Positions 5,803-10,826 of a stretch of DNA of 11,411 nt are shown here, in pieces. Origin of the DNA: JAYENY01 sp964563465 (GTDB taxonomy: Bacteria > Patescibacteriota > Minisyncoccia > Minisyncoccales > PEYH01). Both the position numbers and the translations under genes were made by a program. The notes beneath the pieces are model-generated. The model was not told the origin of the DNA, searched no databases, and saw only the letters and a list, made by a program, of their open reading frames with translations. The first letter of the stretch is position 1, and every line of letters starts with the position of its first letter. Location of the stretch: contig CAZLVZ010000017.1 in NCBI GenBank assembly GCA_964563465.1, positions 1 through 11,411 of the forward strand. Direction: 5' to 3'.

Positions 5803-5883
5803 ATGACTGAAGTTTTTCTCTTGCTTTCGTTTGTTGGTTTGTTAGTTGTAGGAGGAATTTTTGTAGAAGATGACATTGGATAA
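5803..5883 (+). CDS. 26-residue membrane microprotein, copy 2
   Basis: Same peptide as at 4199, with Glu instead of Lys at residue 22 (tail VEDDIG): an N-terminal acidic residue, one hydrophobic span and an acidic tail. It has a promoter, hairpin and Shine-Dalgarno like copy 1. It differs in context: there is no terminator after it, and the secreted phytase-like gene starts 151 bases downstream, so it may be the first gene of an operon. It could accompany secretion of that protein or serve only as a translated leader; both are guesses. No known family is recognised. Bases 5884-6016 hold no further gene I can support: an AAGGAGGAGG string at 5935 is followed only by a five-codon ATG frame. Confidence 0.62.
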   Translation: MTEVFLLLSFVGLLVVGGIFVEDDIG

Positions 5884-6016
5884 AGAAATAGCAGATGATT
5901 AAAGTTTCATTAGTTCGTTGACAAAAAATATAGCAAGGAGGAGGTTTTATAGAAACAGAAACAATGGCTGTTTTAGTCTAAAGTCGCTTATTCAAGCAAT
6001 TTTAGTAAAGAAAACT

Positions 6017-6034
6017 TGTTCCAAAGGAGGAACA
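6017..6034 (+). promoter_or_regulatory. Ribosome-binding-site hairpin of the phytase-like gene
   Basis: TGTTCC (6017-6022), loop AAAGGA, GGAACA (6029-6034), then ATG. It is a perfect 6-bp stem. Relative to the microprotein copies a U-G pair is replaced by C-G. It decides the start at 6035. Confidence 0.65.
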
Positions 6035-7105
6035 ATGAAAAAAGCGTTTGTTTTAGCGTTTATCTTGATGTTTAGTTTGAGCGTTCTCGCATTTGCGACG
6101 AGTCTCAATTTTCTCGGGAGCTTTGAGCCCCCAAAGGAGGGCTGGACATTTGATGGAACTGATGTCGGAGGAATCTCTGGACTTACTCTTGCTCCTGATG
6201 GCAGTTTCTACGGTGTTTGCGACGACAAGGGAGAAAGCGTTGATCCGCCAGGGGTTCTGTATCACTTGGACATCGATTTCGGCCTAAACGGAATTGAGGG
6301 TGTAAGCGTCCTTGACATAGTTCAACTTAAAACGCCAGACGGAAGCTTGTATTCGGCAGGGAGTATTGACGCCGAAGATTTGCTTTGGACTCCTAAGGGG
6401 TTTATCGTTTCCTCAGAGAGAGATCTGGGAAATAATCCATGGGTGCGAACATTTACACTGGATGGTAAGTTCGTTAGCGAAATCCCAATTCCTGATAAGT
6501 TTATACCTCTTTTTAATGCCAAGGAGGAGCAAGTACGAGGAGTTAGAGAAAATCTCTCATTTGAGGCAAGTGCGATTACATCCGACTATACCACTCTGTT
6601 TGTAATGAACGAACAGGCACTGGTCCAAGATGGCGGAGTATCAACTCCAGAATCAGGGACTCCAGTGCGATTACTCAAGTACGACTTGAGCAGTGATTTG
6701 CCTGTGCTCATCGGTGAATTTGTTTATATCACCGAGCCAATGTTTGGAACTCCACCAGAAGGGAAGTTCGGAGACAATGGAGTGCCAGGTATGGTCTATG
6801 TTGGACACATCATACCGGAATTTGACCTCATTGTTATGGAGCGATCCTATGTTCCAGGCCAAGGGAATCAGATTGGTCTCTTCGGAGTCAAATTCGATAC
6901 GGGTGCAAAGGTTCAGTTGTTGATTATCTCTGATAATCTGGATCTAACGGATATTTCATTTGATCCGGATAATATGGAGGCGATTGCTCTTGGACCTCAA
7001 CTTTCCAACGGAAACTATTCATTGATCATTGCTTCGGATAACAACTTCAACCCGAAGTATCAGCGAAATGTTTTCGCCGCATTTGAGATAGTACCGGAAG
7101 AGTAA
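6035..7105 (+). CDS. Secreted phytase-like / esterase-like beta-propeller protein
   Basis: A 356-residue exported protein. The signal peptide MKKAFVLAFILMFSLSVLAFA is probably cleaved near residue 21. The mature part fits the 'esterase-like activity of phytase' family (PF13449 type): VGGISGLTLAPDGSFYGVCDDKG, IDAEDLLWTPKGFIVSSERD, VRENLSFEASAITSDYTTLFVMNEQALVQDGG and later PEFDLIVMERSY are its usual blade motifs (G-x-S-G-L, D-x-E-x-L, R-x-N-x-x-F-E, E-x-A-L-x-x-D-G). The family is a six-bladed propeller thought to hydrolyse phosphate or other esters; the substrate here is unknown. The frame is open upstream to 5918, but the hairpin ribosome binding site directly before 6035 and the signal peptide fix the start. 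GC in sampled lines is near half, far above the neighbouring ATPase and toxin genes, which suggests separate origin. It probably shares the 5742 promoter with microprotein copy 2. Confidence 0.78.
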   Translation: MKKAFVLAFILMFSLSVLAFATSLNFLGSFEPPKEGWTFDGTDVGGISGLTLAPDGSFYGVCDDKGESVDPPGVLYHLDIDFGLNGIEGVSVLDIVQLKTPDGSLYSAGSIDAEDLLWTPKGFIVSSERDLGNNPWVRTFTLDGKFVSEIPIPDKFIPLFNAKEEQVRGVRENLSFEASAITSDYTTLFVMNEQALVQDGGVSTPESGTPVRLLKYDLSSDLPVLIGEFVYITEPMFGTPPEGKFGDNGVPGMVYVGHIIPEFDLIVMERSYVPGQGNQIGLFGVKFDTGAKVQLLIISDNLDLTDISFDPDNMEAIALGPQLSNGNYSLIIASDNNFNPKYQRNVFAAFEIVPEE

Positions 7106-7126
7106 ACTCTTCTTCAACTTCGTTTT

Positions 7127-7161
7127 CCCCTTTCTACGCGTCAGCGCGGAAAGGGGATTTT
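7127..7161 (+). terminator. Terminator of the phytase-like gene
   Basis: CCCCTTTCTACGC (7127-7139) pairs with GCGCGGAAAGGGG (7144-7156), 12 of 13 positions, then ATTTT. It is clearly homologous to the hairpins at 4310 and 2320, and the preceding CTTCGTTTTCCCC is shared as well. Confidence 0.8.
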
Positions 7162-7298
7162 ATTATAAACAAAGCCACTAAATTATTATATTATTCTTGA
7201 AAAATGTATTTTAAGCACTATGTTTAAAAATAATAGTAGTTTTTTAATATAGTTTAGTCGGATTATTCCATTATTCAGTAACGGGAAGCCACAATTTT

Positions 7299-7315
7299 CG
7301 GAAGTCGGACTTCCG
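7299..7315. repeat. Perfect 7-bp hairpin of the GTCGGACT family
   Basis: CGGAAGT-CGG-ACTTCCG, with no T run. The surrounding 7162-7321 is AT-rich and otherwise empty. Confidence 0.6.
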
Positions 7316-7321
7316 CAGATT

Positions 7322-7363
7322 GTTAGTAATAAAAACTATTTAGATTTTATTAGCGTGAAATAA
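7322..7363 (+). pseudogene. Relic of the 3' end of a third ATPase/DUF4143 gene
   Basis: Reads VSNKNYLDFISVK-stop. The end of ATPase 1 reads VINNQNYLDFIGVK-stop. Bases 7328-7363 match 5626-5661 at 31 of 36 positions. Nothing upstream of 7322 continues the similarity, so only the tail of a lost paralogue remains. Confidence 0.72.
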
Positions 7364-7375
7364 AGATATTGAATA

Positions 7376-7404
7376 TTGACAATTAGCAGATAAAGATGTT
7401 AAAT
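7376..7404 (+). promoter_or_regulatory. Probable promoter of the 7552 gene
   Basis: TTGACA at 7376-7381, a 17-base spacer and TTAAAT at 7399-7404. It would give a leader of roughly 140 nt. Confidence 0.5.
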
Positions 7405-7493
7405 TATAAAAGAAATTAGAGGATTTGTCGCTCTTTAACAAGGGGTTAGCGTTCAGCTATCACGGCAACAAATACAGAAGGCGGAACGAAACA

Positions 7494-7550
7494 CTTGGAT
7501 GATACAAAATCATCCAAGGAAATCGATCAAAAATAGCCAAAGGAGGCTAT
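7494..7550 (+). promoter_or_regulatory. Structured leader: 10-bp hairpin plus ribosome-binding-site hairpin
   Basis: CTTGGATGAT (7494-7503), loop ACAAA, ATCATCCAAG (7509-7518): a perfect 10-bp stem without a T run. It is followed by ATAGCC (7533-7538), loop AAAGGA, GGCTAT (7545-7550), which holds the Shine-Dalgarno AGGAGG at 7541-7546; the ATG follows one base later. The second hairpin has the same loop as those at 4181, 5785 and 6017 but a different, still fully paired stem. Confidence 0.6.
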
Positions 7551-7551
7551 A

Positions 7552-8235
7552 ATGTCTAAAAAGTATTTTGTAGTGTTGTTAGGAATTTTCCTAATAATTA
7601 GTGTTGTTGCGTTAGCGAATAATGATTATCGGACCCAAGCTACCACTATTAGTCGTGGTAGCGTTAAGAACGGAAGCGTTAACGGAGTGTTCGACAAGGT
7701 TGATTGGTGGAAAGTTTATCTACCAGCTGGAATGGCGGTCGTGTTTCTTGAGTCATCAGAAACAGAGAACCATAAGATAGATATTAGCTTCTATACCAGC
7801 AAGCTAAGCAGAATCGGACAGGATGATGAATTCGAGAAATTCAAGCCGGTGTTTGCTGGCTCTGTTATTGGAGGAACCTACTATATCAAGGTTTCTCGAA
7901 GCTATAACAGTAGCCAATCTATCCATTATCAAATAGGCGTTGCCTGGGTAGGTAAAAGCCAAAGCCACTACCTTGGTTGGACCGGAGATGTTGATTGGTT
8001 TATGAGCCATATAATTCGGGCGGATACTAAAACTTGGCTGTTTACGCTTGATACTAAAGCCAATTTTAATCCCAACATCTATATCTATCGTAACGGACAT
8101 CTTTTGGGGGGAAGTCAACGAGATATCGCAATCGATCGTGTTAGGTGGGACATCTCGTCTTCTTTATACTTTGACATCAAGATTAAGTCTGATTATGGTA
8201 GCGGTTCATACTGGCTTTTGTGGGCCAAAGAGTAA
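7552..8235 (+). CDS. Secreted protein with two PPC-like (pre-peptidase C-terminal-like) domains
   Basis: A 227-residue exported protein. The signal peptide MSKKYFVVLLGIFLIISVVALA is probably cut before NNDY. Two similar halves follow, each with a Gly-Asp-x-Asp-Trp motif: GSVNGVFDKVDWWKVYLPAGMAVVFLE (about residues 41-67) with later AGSVIGGTYYIKVSRSY, and YLGWTGDVDWFMSHIIRADTKTWLFTLD with later SSSLYFDIKIKSDYGSGSYWLLW. This pattern (D-x-D-W-F...G...Y-x-I-x-V) is that of PPC-type beta-sandwich domains, usually found at the ends of secreted proteases and binding proteins. No catalytic domain is visible, so a stand-alone surface or binding protein is likely. It has a strong Shine-Dalgarno, a long structured leader and GC clearly above the ATPase genes. 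It shares export and ribosome-binding-site design with the 6035 gene. The domain call is from pattern only. Confidence 0.6.
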   Translation: MSKKYFVVLLGIFLIISVVALANNDYRTQATTISRGSVKNGSVNGVFDKVDWWKVYLPAGMAVVFLESSETENHKIDISFYTSKLSRIGQDDEFEKFKPVFAGSVIGGTYYIKVSRSYNSSQSIHYQIGVAWVGKSQSHYLGWTGDVDWFMSHIIRADTKTWLFTLDTKANFNPNIYIYRNGHLLGGSQRDIAIDRVRWDISSSLYFDIKIKSDYGSGSYWLLWAKE

Positions 8236-8249
8236 CGATCATCACCATG

Positions 8250-8280
8250 GGGCAAGCTTTAAGTTTGCCCTATTTATTTT
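8250..8280 (+). terminator. Terminator of the 7552 gene
   Basis: GGGCAAGCT (8250-8258) pairs with AGTTTGCCC (8262-8270), 9 bp with one wobble, followed by TATTTATTTT. Confidence 0.75.
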
Positions 8281-8293
8281 AAATCAGTTATCC

Positions 8294-8338
8294 CCCTCTC
8301 CGCCCTCGCTCTCTCTTAGTAGGGGAGGACGGGGGCGA
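8294..8338. repeat. 45-bp GC-rich repeat C, copy 1
   Basis: From CCCTCTCCGCCCTCGCTCTC to GGGGGCGA. The C-rich left half and G-rich right half form an imperfect palindrome around CTTAGTAGG. It recurs at 11002-11046 with few changes. It is the most GC-rich stretch of the window and is of the REP-like intergenic type. Confidence 0.75.
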
Positions 8339-8351
8339 TCAAATATAGGGA

Positions 8352-8392
8352 AGTGGACAAGTTGTGGACAACATCTGGACAAATTGTTGTCC
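8352..8392 (+). promoter_or_regulatory. Phased GGACAA iterons upstream of small-RNA copy 1
   Basis: GGACAA begins at 8355, 8366 and 8377, exactly 11 bp apart. An inverted TTGTCC at 8387-8392 forms GGACAA-ATTG-TTGTCC with the last one. TGTGGACAA at 8363-8371 equals TTGTCCACA on the minus strand, a known DnaA-box variant. The array ends 6 bases before the -35. Confidence 0.7.
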
Positions 8393-8398
8393 GAGTTG

Positions 8399-8427
8399 TT
8401 GACAATCCTTGTCTTTTATTATATCCT
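8399..8427 (+). promoter_or_regulatory. Promoter of small RNA copy 1
   Basis: TTGACA at 8399-8404, 17 bases, TATCCT at 8422-8427. It is conserved in all three copies. Confidence 0.75.
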
Positions 8428-8433
8428 ATAAGA

Positions 8434-8553
8434 AAATAGCACAGTAACTTAACTACGCTTTTTGAATACAAATTTAACAAGAGAATATCTCCGGGTGTCT
8501 GAACAGAATTTTTCCTCCCTCTCTCAGACATCCAGAAATATTCTCTTTTTTTT
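8434..8553 (+). ncRNA. Repeated small RNA, copy 1 (about 120 nt)
   Basis: The start is inferred about 7 bases after the -10. No ATG-led reading frame is visible inside. The 5' part has a weak hairpin ending CTACGC plus T5 (8452-8462). The 3' part is a 22-bp stem: 8481-8502 (GAGAATATCTCC...) with 8524-8545 (...GAAATATTCTC), 20 of 22 positions paired, then T8 at 8546-8553, so it is also an intrinsic terminator. The 21-base loop holds TTTTTCCTCCCTCTC, an anti-Shine-Dalgarno stretch. Copy 2 (10487-10601) is identical except for one base, which turns a U-A pair into U-G. Copy 3 (11143-11284) is more diverged but keeps the stem. I know no named family for it. Alternative: a transcribed untranslated repeat without function. 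Confidence 0.6.
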
Positions 8554-8604
8554 ATTATATTACTATTTTACATTAATAGCATTAAAGGGCTGTGGAAAAC
8601 TTTT
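8554..8604 (+). repeat. 51-bp AT-rich repeat D following small RNA copy 1
   Basis: ATTATATTACTATTTT...CATTAATAGCATTAA...TGTGGAAAACTTTT. It recurs at 11296-11346 behind copy 3, with a shortened version (CTGTAGAAAACTTTT) at 10356. TGTGGAAAA (8591-8599) is TTTTCCACA on the minus strand, a weak DnaA-box-like site. A perfect TTATCCACA is at 8644-8652. Confidence 0.75.
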
Positions 8605-8661
8605 GCTTGACTTTTTTCCATTCCCTTTTTATCCCTTCTTGAATTATCCACATTAAAGCTA

Positions 8662-8734
8662 TTGACAAAATATTTTAATTTGCTTCTATTATTATAGAAG
8701 CGTGTTCTATGTCTATGCCCCCGCTTCTTTTTTT
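8662..8734 (+). promoter_or_regulatory. Promoter-palindrome-terminator unit with overlapping alternative hairpins
   Basis: TTGACA at 8662-8667 is followed after 19 bases by TATTAT (8687-8692). A perfect palindrome GCTTCTAT-TATT-ATAGAAGC covers 8682-8701. Its right arm AGAAGCG (8696-8702) can instead pair with CGCTTCT at 8722-8728, followed by T7, a terminator. It could be a tiny (about 35-nt) transcript or an abandoned promoter. Confidence 0.45.
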
Positions 8735-8760
8735 ATTTAACCTAACATACTCTTCGAATT

Positions 8761-10002
8761 CTAAATTAACCAAGTGTTCCATGTTGTTTCCCTATCTTTC
8801 TCGGCAATCACATGGCTAACAAGACGCAGGGGGATGCGCTTGTATTGCTCCGTAAAAGCATTATATTTATTTCGAACAAAGCCCGAACTTCGATATTTTA
8901 CCTCAAACGCGGCTTCTTCTTTCACTAAAAAATCGATTTCGTCTCCGGTGACTGTTCTCCAATATTTAATATCATCAAGATTCAATTTGTCTACAAGCTG
9001 TTTAAATACAAAATTCTCTAATATTTGCCCTGGGTCTTGACGAATCGCCATGGAGTTAAAATTGTTAATAAAATAATTACGCAGACCAATATCATAAAAA
9101 TATCCTTTGGGCATCTTAGCAATCTCTTTTCTTCTGTTGCGACTAAATGGCCTTATAAGCGCAAAGTGAAAGGATTTTTGCATGATATAGAGATAATGGT
9201 TTATAGTGGGTCGAGATAAATTTAATGTGTTGGCAAGCTCGTTCGCATTAATTTGTCCTCCAATTTGTGTGCTTAAAATTTTTAAAAGATCGTAATATTT
9301 CTCACCTTCTTTAATGTCAGCTTCAAGAATGTCTTTTTTAATATACGCATTAGCGATCTCTTCCAGTAAGGATATTTTTTCCTTTTTGTCTTTTGCTAAA
9401 ACTACTCTTGGATAACCACCGTAAATCATTAATTCTTCCAATAATACTTCCATATCCTTTTTGAACACCAAGGGAAATTTTTCTAAAAATGAAAAGTTTT
9501 TTAATGAAAAACTTTTTGGCAGATACTCTAAAATATCAGAACGCTTCTTGAAAATTAAAAAATCTCTTAAACTTAATGGATAGATACGAAAAATCTTTTT
9601 ACGGCCAGCAAGCGAATCCTTGAATTTTTTATCTATATAAAAGGCTGATGAACCCGAAACAATAAGTTGAATATTGTTTACATATTCATCATAAATGTAT
9701 TTGAGAAAATTCGTTGGATTGCGCAAATATTGGACTTCATCAACAAATACGCACTGGCGTTTTTTAGAATTTTTATCCAGTGGAAAAATTTTGAATAAAT
9801 TTTCCGGAGAATCATTAAGGAGCTTTACGAATTCTAAATTCTCAAGATTTAGAAAAAAGCAGGGTCTGTTTTTGCGAATTTCAAGCTCTGTCTGTTTAAG
9901 TAAAGTGGTTTTGCCGGTTTGCCTATCTCCAGTAAGCAGAATAATTTCCTTTTTATTAGATTGTGCTAAAATGTCTGATAGAACTTCACGATTATAGAGC
10001 AT
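8761..10002 (-). CDS. AAA-type ATPase with DUF4143 domain (ATPase 2)
   Basis: A 413-residue paralogue-type relative of ATPase 1 on the opposite strand. Walker A is GDRQTGKTT (residues 25-33) and Walker B is CVFVDEVQ (D88, E89). The sensor is IQLIVSGSSAF, then LAGRKKIFRIYPLSLRDF. The DUF4143 part includes YGGYPRVVLA and AYIKKDILE, with a winged-helix-like NANELANTLNLSRPTINHYLYIMQKSFHFALI. The C-terminal segment has YWRTVTGDEIDFLV...AFEVKY, the PD-(D/E)XK-like arrangement. All key residues are present. Sequence differs widely from ATPase 1, so this is not a recent duplicate. Its own promoter reads TTTACA-17-TAAAAT on the minus strand. There is no Shine-Dalgarno. The gene stands alone between small-RNA copies 1 and 2. 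No terminator with a T run is visible on the minus strand downstream of 8761. Role unknown, as for the family. Confidence 0.9.
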   Translation of the reverse strand: MLYNREVLSDILAQSNKKEIILLTGDRQTGKTTLLKQTELEIRKNRPCFFLNLENLEFVKLLNDSPENLFKIFPLDKNSKKRQCVFVDEVQYLRNPTNFLKYIYDEYVNNIQLIVSGSSAFYIDKKFKDSLAGRKKIFRIYPLSLRDFLIFKKRSDILEYLPKSFSLKNFSFLEKFPLVFKKDMEVLLEELMIYGGYPRVVLAKDKKEKISLLEEIANAYIKKDILEADIKEGEKYYDLLKILSTQIGGQINANELANTLNLSRPTINHYLYIMQKSFHFALIRPFSRNRRKEIAKMPKGYFYDIGLRNYFINNFNSMAIRQDPGQILENFVFKQLVDKLNLDDIKYWRTVTGDEIDFLVKEEAAFEVKYRSSGFVRNKYNAFTEQYKRIPLRLVSHVIAEKDRETTWNTWLI

Positions 10003-10031
10003 AATAGTAAATTAATTATATTTACACTTTC

Positions 10032-10060
10032 ATTTTATCGGATTTTTTGTAGTTTGTAAA
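10032..10060 (-). promoter_or_regulatory. Promoter of ATPase 2
   Basis: On the minus strand TTTACA (plus 10055-10060), 17 bases, TAAAAT (plus 10032-10037). The leader is about 20-25 nt. A perfect TTATCCACA lies just upstream at 10067-10075 (plus strand). Confidence 0.72.
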
Positions 10061-10247
10061 TACATTTTATCCACAGCTAAAAAAGTGTACATATAGATAT
10101 AAAGAAACTAAAGCAGAAAGATTATTAAAAAGGATTGGTCTGGCAAAGTGCGGGCGTTGGAAAATAATATGGAAACGAGTTTTTATTTTTTGAGTTTCTG
10201 AAGTCCGGAAGATAAATGTCTGGATTCAATATCCTACTAAAAGTGAT

Positions 10248-10329
10248 TTGACCTGCTTTGTTGACAATATTATCTTGGCAAAAAATGCCTTGATTTATCA
10301 GCCCCGCTTGTCTAGATAAGTGGGGTTTT
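10248..10329 (+). promoter_or_regulatory. Possible short transcription unit with terminator
   Basis: TTGACC (10248-10253), 17 bases, TATCTT (10271-10276), then GGCA-AAAAA-TGCC (10278-10290). The hairpin CCCCGCTT (10302-10309) with AAGTGGGG (10318-10325) is followed by T4. No reading frame is present. The rest of 10003-10355 is AT-rich with nothing else I can support. Confidence 0.4.
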
Positions 10330-10451
10330 ATCTATTTGATAATTTTTGTCCTAAACTGTAGAAAACTTTTATAGAGAAATTTGATAGACAAACTTAGATA
10401 GGGAAGTGGACAAGTTGTGGACAACATCTGGACAAATTGTTGTCCGAGTTG

Positions 10452-10480
10452 TTGACAATCCTTGTCTTTTATTATATCCT
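10452..10480 (+). promoter_or_regulatory. Promoter of small RNA copy 2
   Basis: TTGACA at 10452-10457, 17 bases, TATCCT at 10475-10480; same as copy 1. Confidence 0.72.
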
Positions 10481-10486
10481 ATAAGA

Positions 10487-10601
10487 AAATAGCACAGTAA
10501 CTTAACTACGCTTTTTGAATACAAATTTAACAAGAGAATATCTCCGGGTGTCTGAACAGAATTTTTCCTCCCTCTCTCAGACATCCAGAAATGTTCTCTT
10601 T
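10487..10601 (+). ncRNA. Repeated small RNA, copy 2
   Basis: Identical to copy 1 apart from one base in the 3' stem arm (A to G), which keeps pairing as U-G. Stem arms are 10534-10555 and 10577-10598. The T run is interrupted (TTTATAATTTTA), so termination should be weaker and readthrough into the peptide gene at 10676 is possible. Confidence 0.58.
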
Positions 10602-10611
10602 ATAATTTTAC

Positions 10612-10640
10612 TTGACAATTTAGAACATCTGTGCTATTAT
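10612..10640 (+). promoter_or_regulatory. Promoter of the 44-residue peptide gene
   Basis: TTGACA at 10612-10617, exactly 17 bases, TATTAT at 10635-10640. It is one of the best sigma70-type matches in the window. Confidence 0.8.
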
Positions 10641-10675
10641 ATACATAGCACAAATAATAGAACGGAGGAGTAAGA

Positions 10676-10810
10676 ATGAAAACGATTGAAGTTGTTATTG
10701 AAACTGTCGGTGTTATTGTCCAAGGTTTATTGACAGTAGCATTAGCTACACTCGCTGGGATGGGAATTTACATTTTTGTTATCAAGGGTGTCTCGTGTCC
10801 TTTCTTGTAA
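10676..10810 (+). CDS. 44-residue single-span membrane peptide
   Basis: Small gene with a near-ideal promoter, Shine-Dalgarno CGGAGGAG 7 bases before the ATG and a strong terminator at 10827. The product starts MKTIEVVIETVGVIVQGL. A hydrophobic span of about 25 residues (VGVIVQGLLTVALATLAGMG and on to IYIFVI) leads to a basic-Cys tail, KGVSCPFL. The N-terminal part has two Glu, so the likely topology is one transmembrane helix. No family is recognised. It belongs with the other small hydrophobic peptides of the window (34 and 26 residues), all of which have unusually strong expression signals, unlike the larger ATPase and toxin genes. Possible roles are a membrane regulator, a toxin-like peptide or a small subunit; none is shown by the sequence. 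Small RNA copy 2 ends 75 bases upstream. Confidence 0.68.
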   Translation: MKTIEVVIETVGVIVQGLLTVALATLAGMGIYIFVIKGVSCPFL

Positions 10811-10826
10811 GGGCCCCGAGATAGAA

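Larger units (their letters stand above)
5712..5903 (+). repeat. 192-bp repeat M, copy 2
   Basis: Second copy of 4108-4299, offset 1604 bp. After GATGATTAAA the similarity stops abruptly: copy 1 continues into a terminator, copy 2 into the leader of the phytase-like gene. The preceding TTTTGTTTCGAATA string (from 5697) also resembles 2423-2436. Confidence 0.88.
10356..10601 (+). repeat. Small-RNA repeat unit, copy 2
   Basis: Bases 10398-10601 equal 8345-8548 except at one position (10593). The preceding 10356-10395 (CTGTAGAAAACTTTTATAGA...GACAAACTT) instead resembles 10921-10959 in front of copy 3. The GC-rich repeat C is absent here. Iterons GGACAA begin at 10408, 10419 and 10430. Confidence 0.9.

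Noticed and set aside
5935..5982. AAGGAGGAGG followed by a five-codon ATG frame
   Set aside because: Too short and too far from the Shine-Dalgarno; could be the ruin of another small gene but cannot be supported.
5918..6034. Upstream extension of the phytase-like gene
   Set aside because: The extension is Arg/Asn-rich and unlike the family; the hairpin ribosome binding site and signal peptide place the start at 6035.
6053..6923. Several short frames on both strands inside the phytase-like gene
   Set aside because: Shadows of a well-supported coding sequence with signal peptide and family motifs.
8316..8531. Minus-strand frame MSERGRKNS..., almost repeated at 10369-10584 and partly at 11157-11378
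   Set aside because: The repetition comes from the small-RNA repeat itself; stem and iterons explain the sequence and there is no ribosome binding site.
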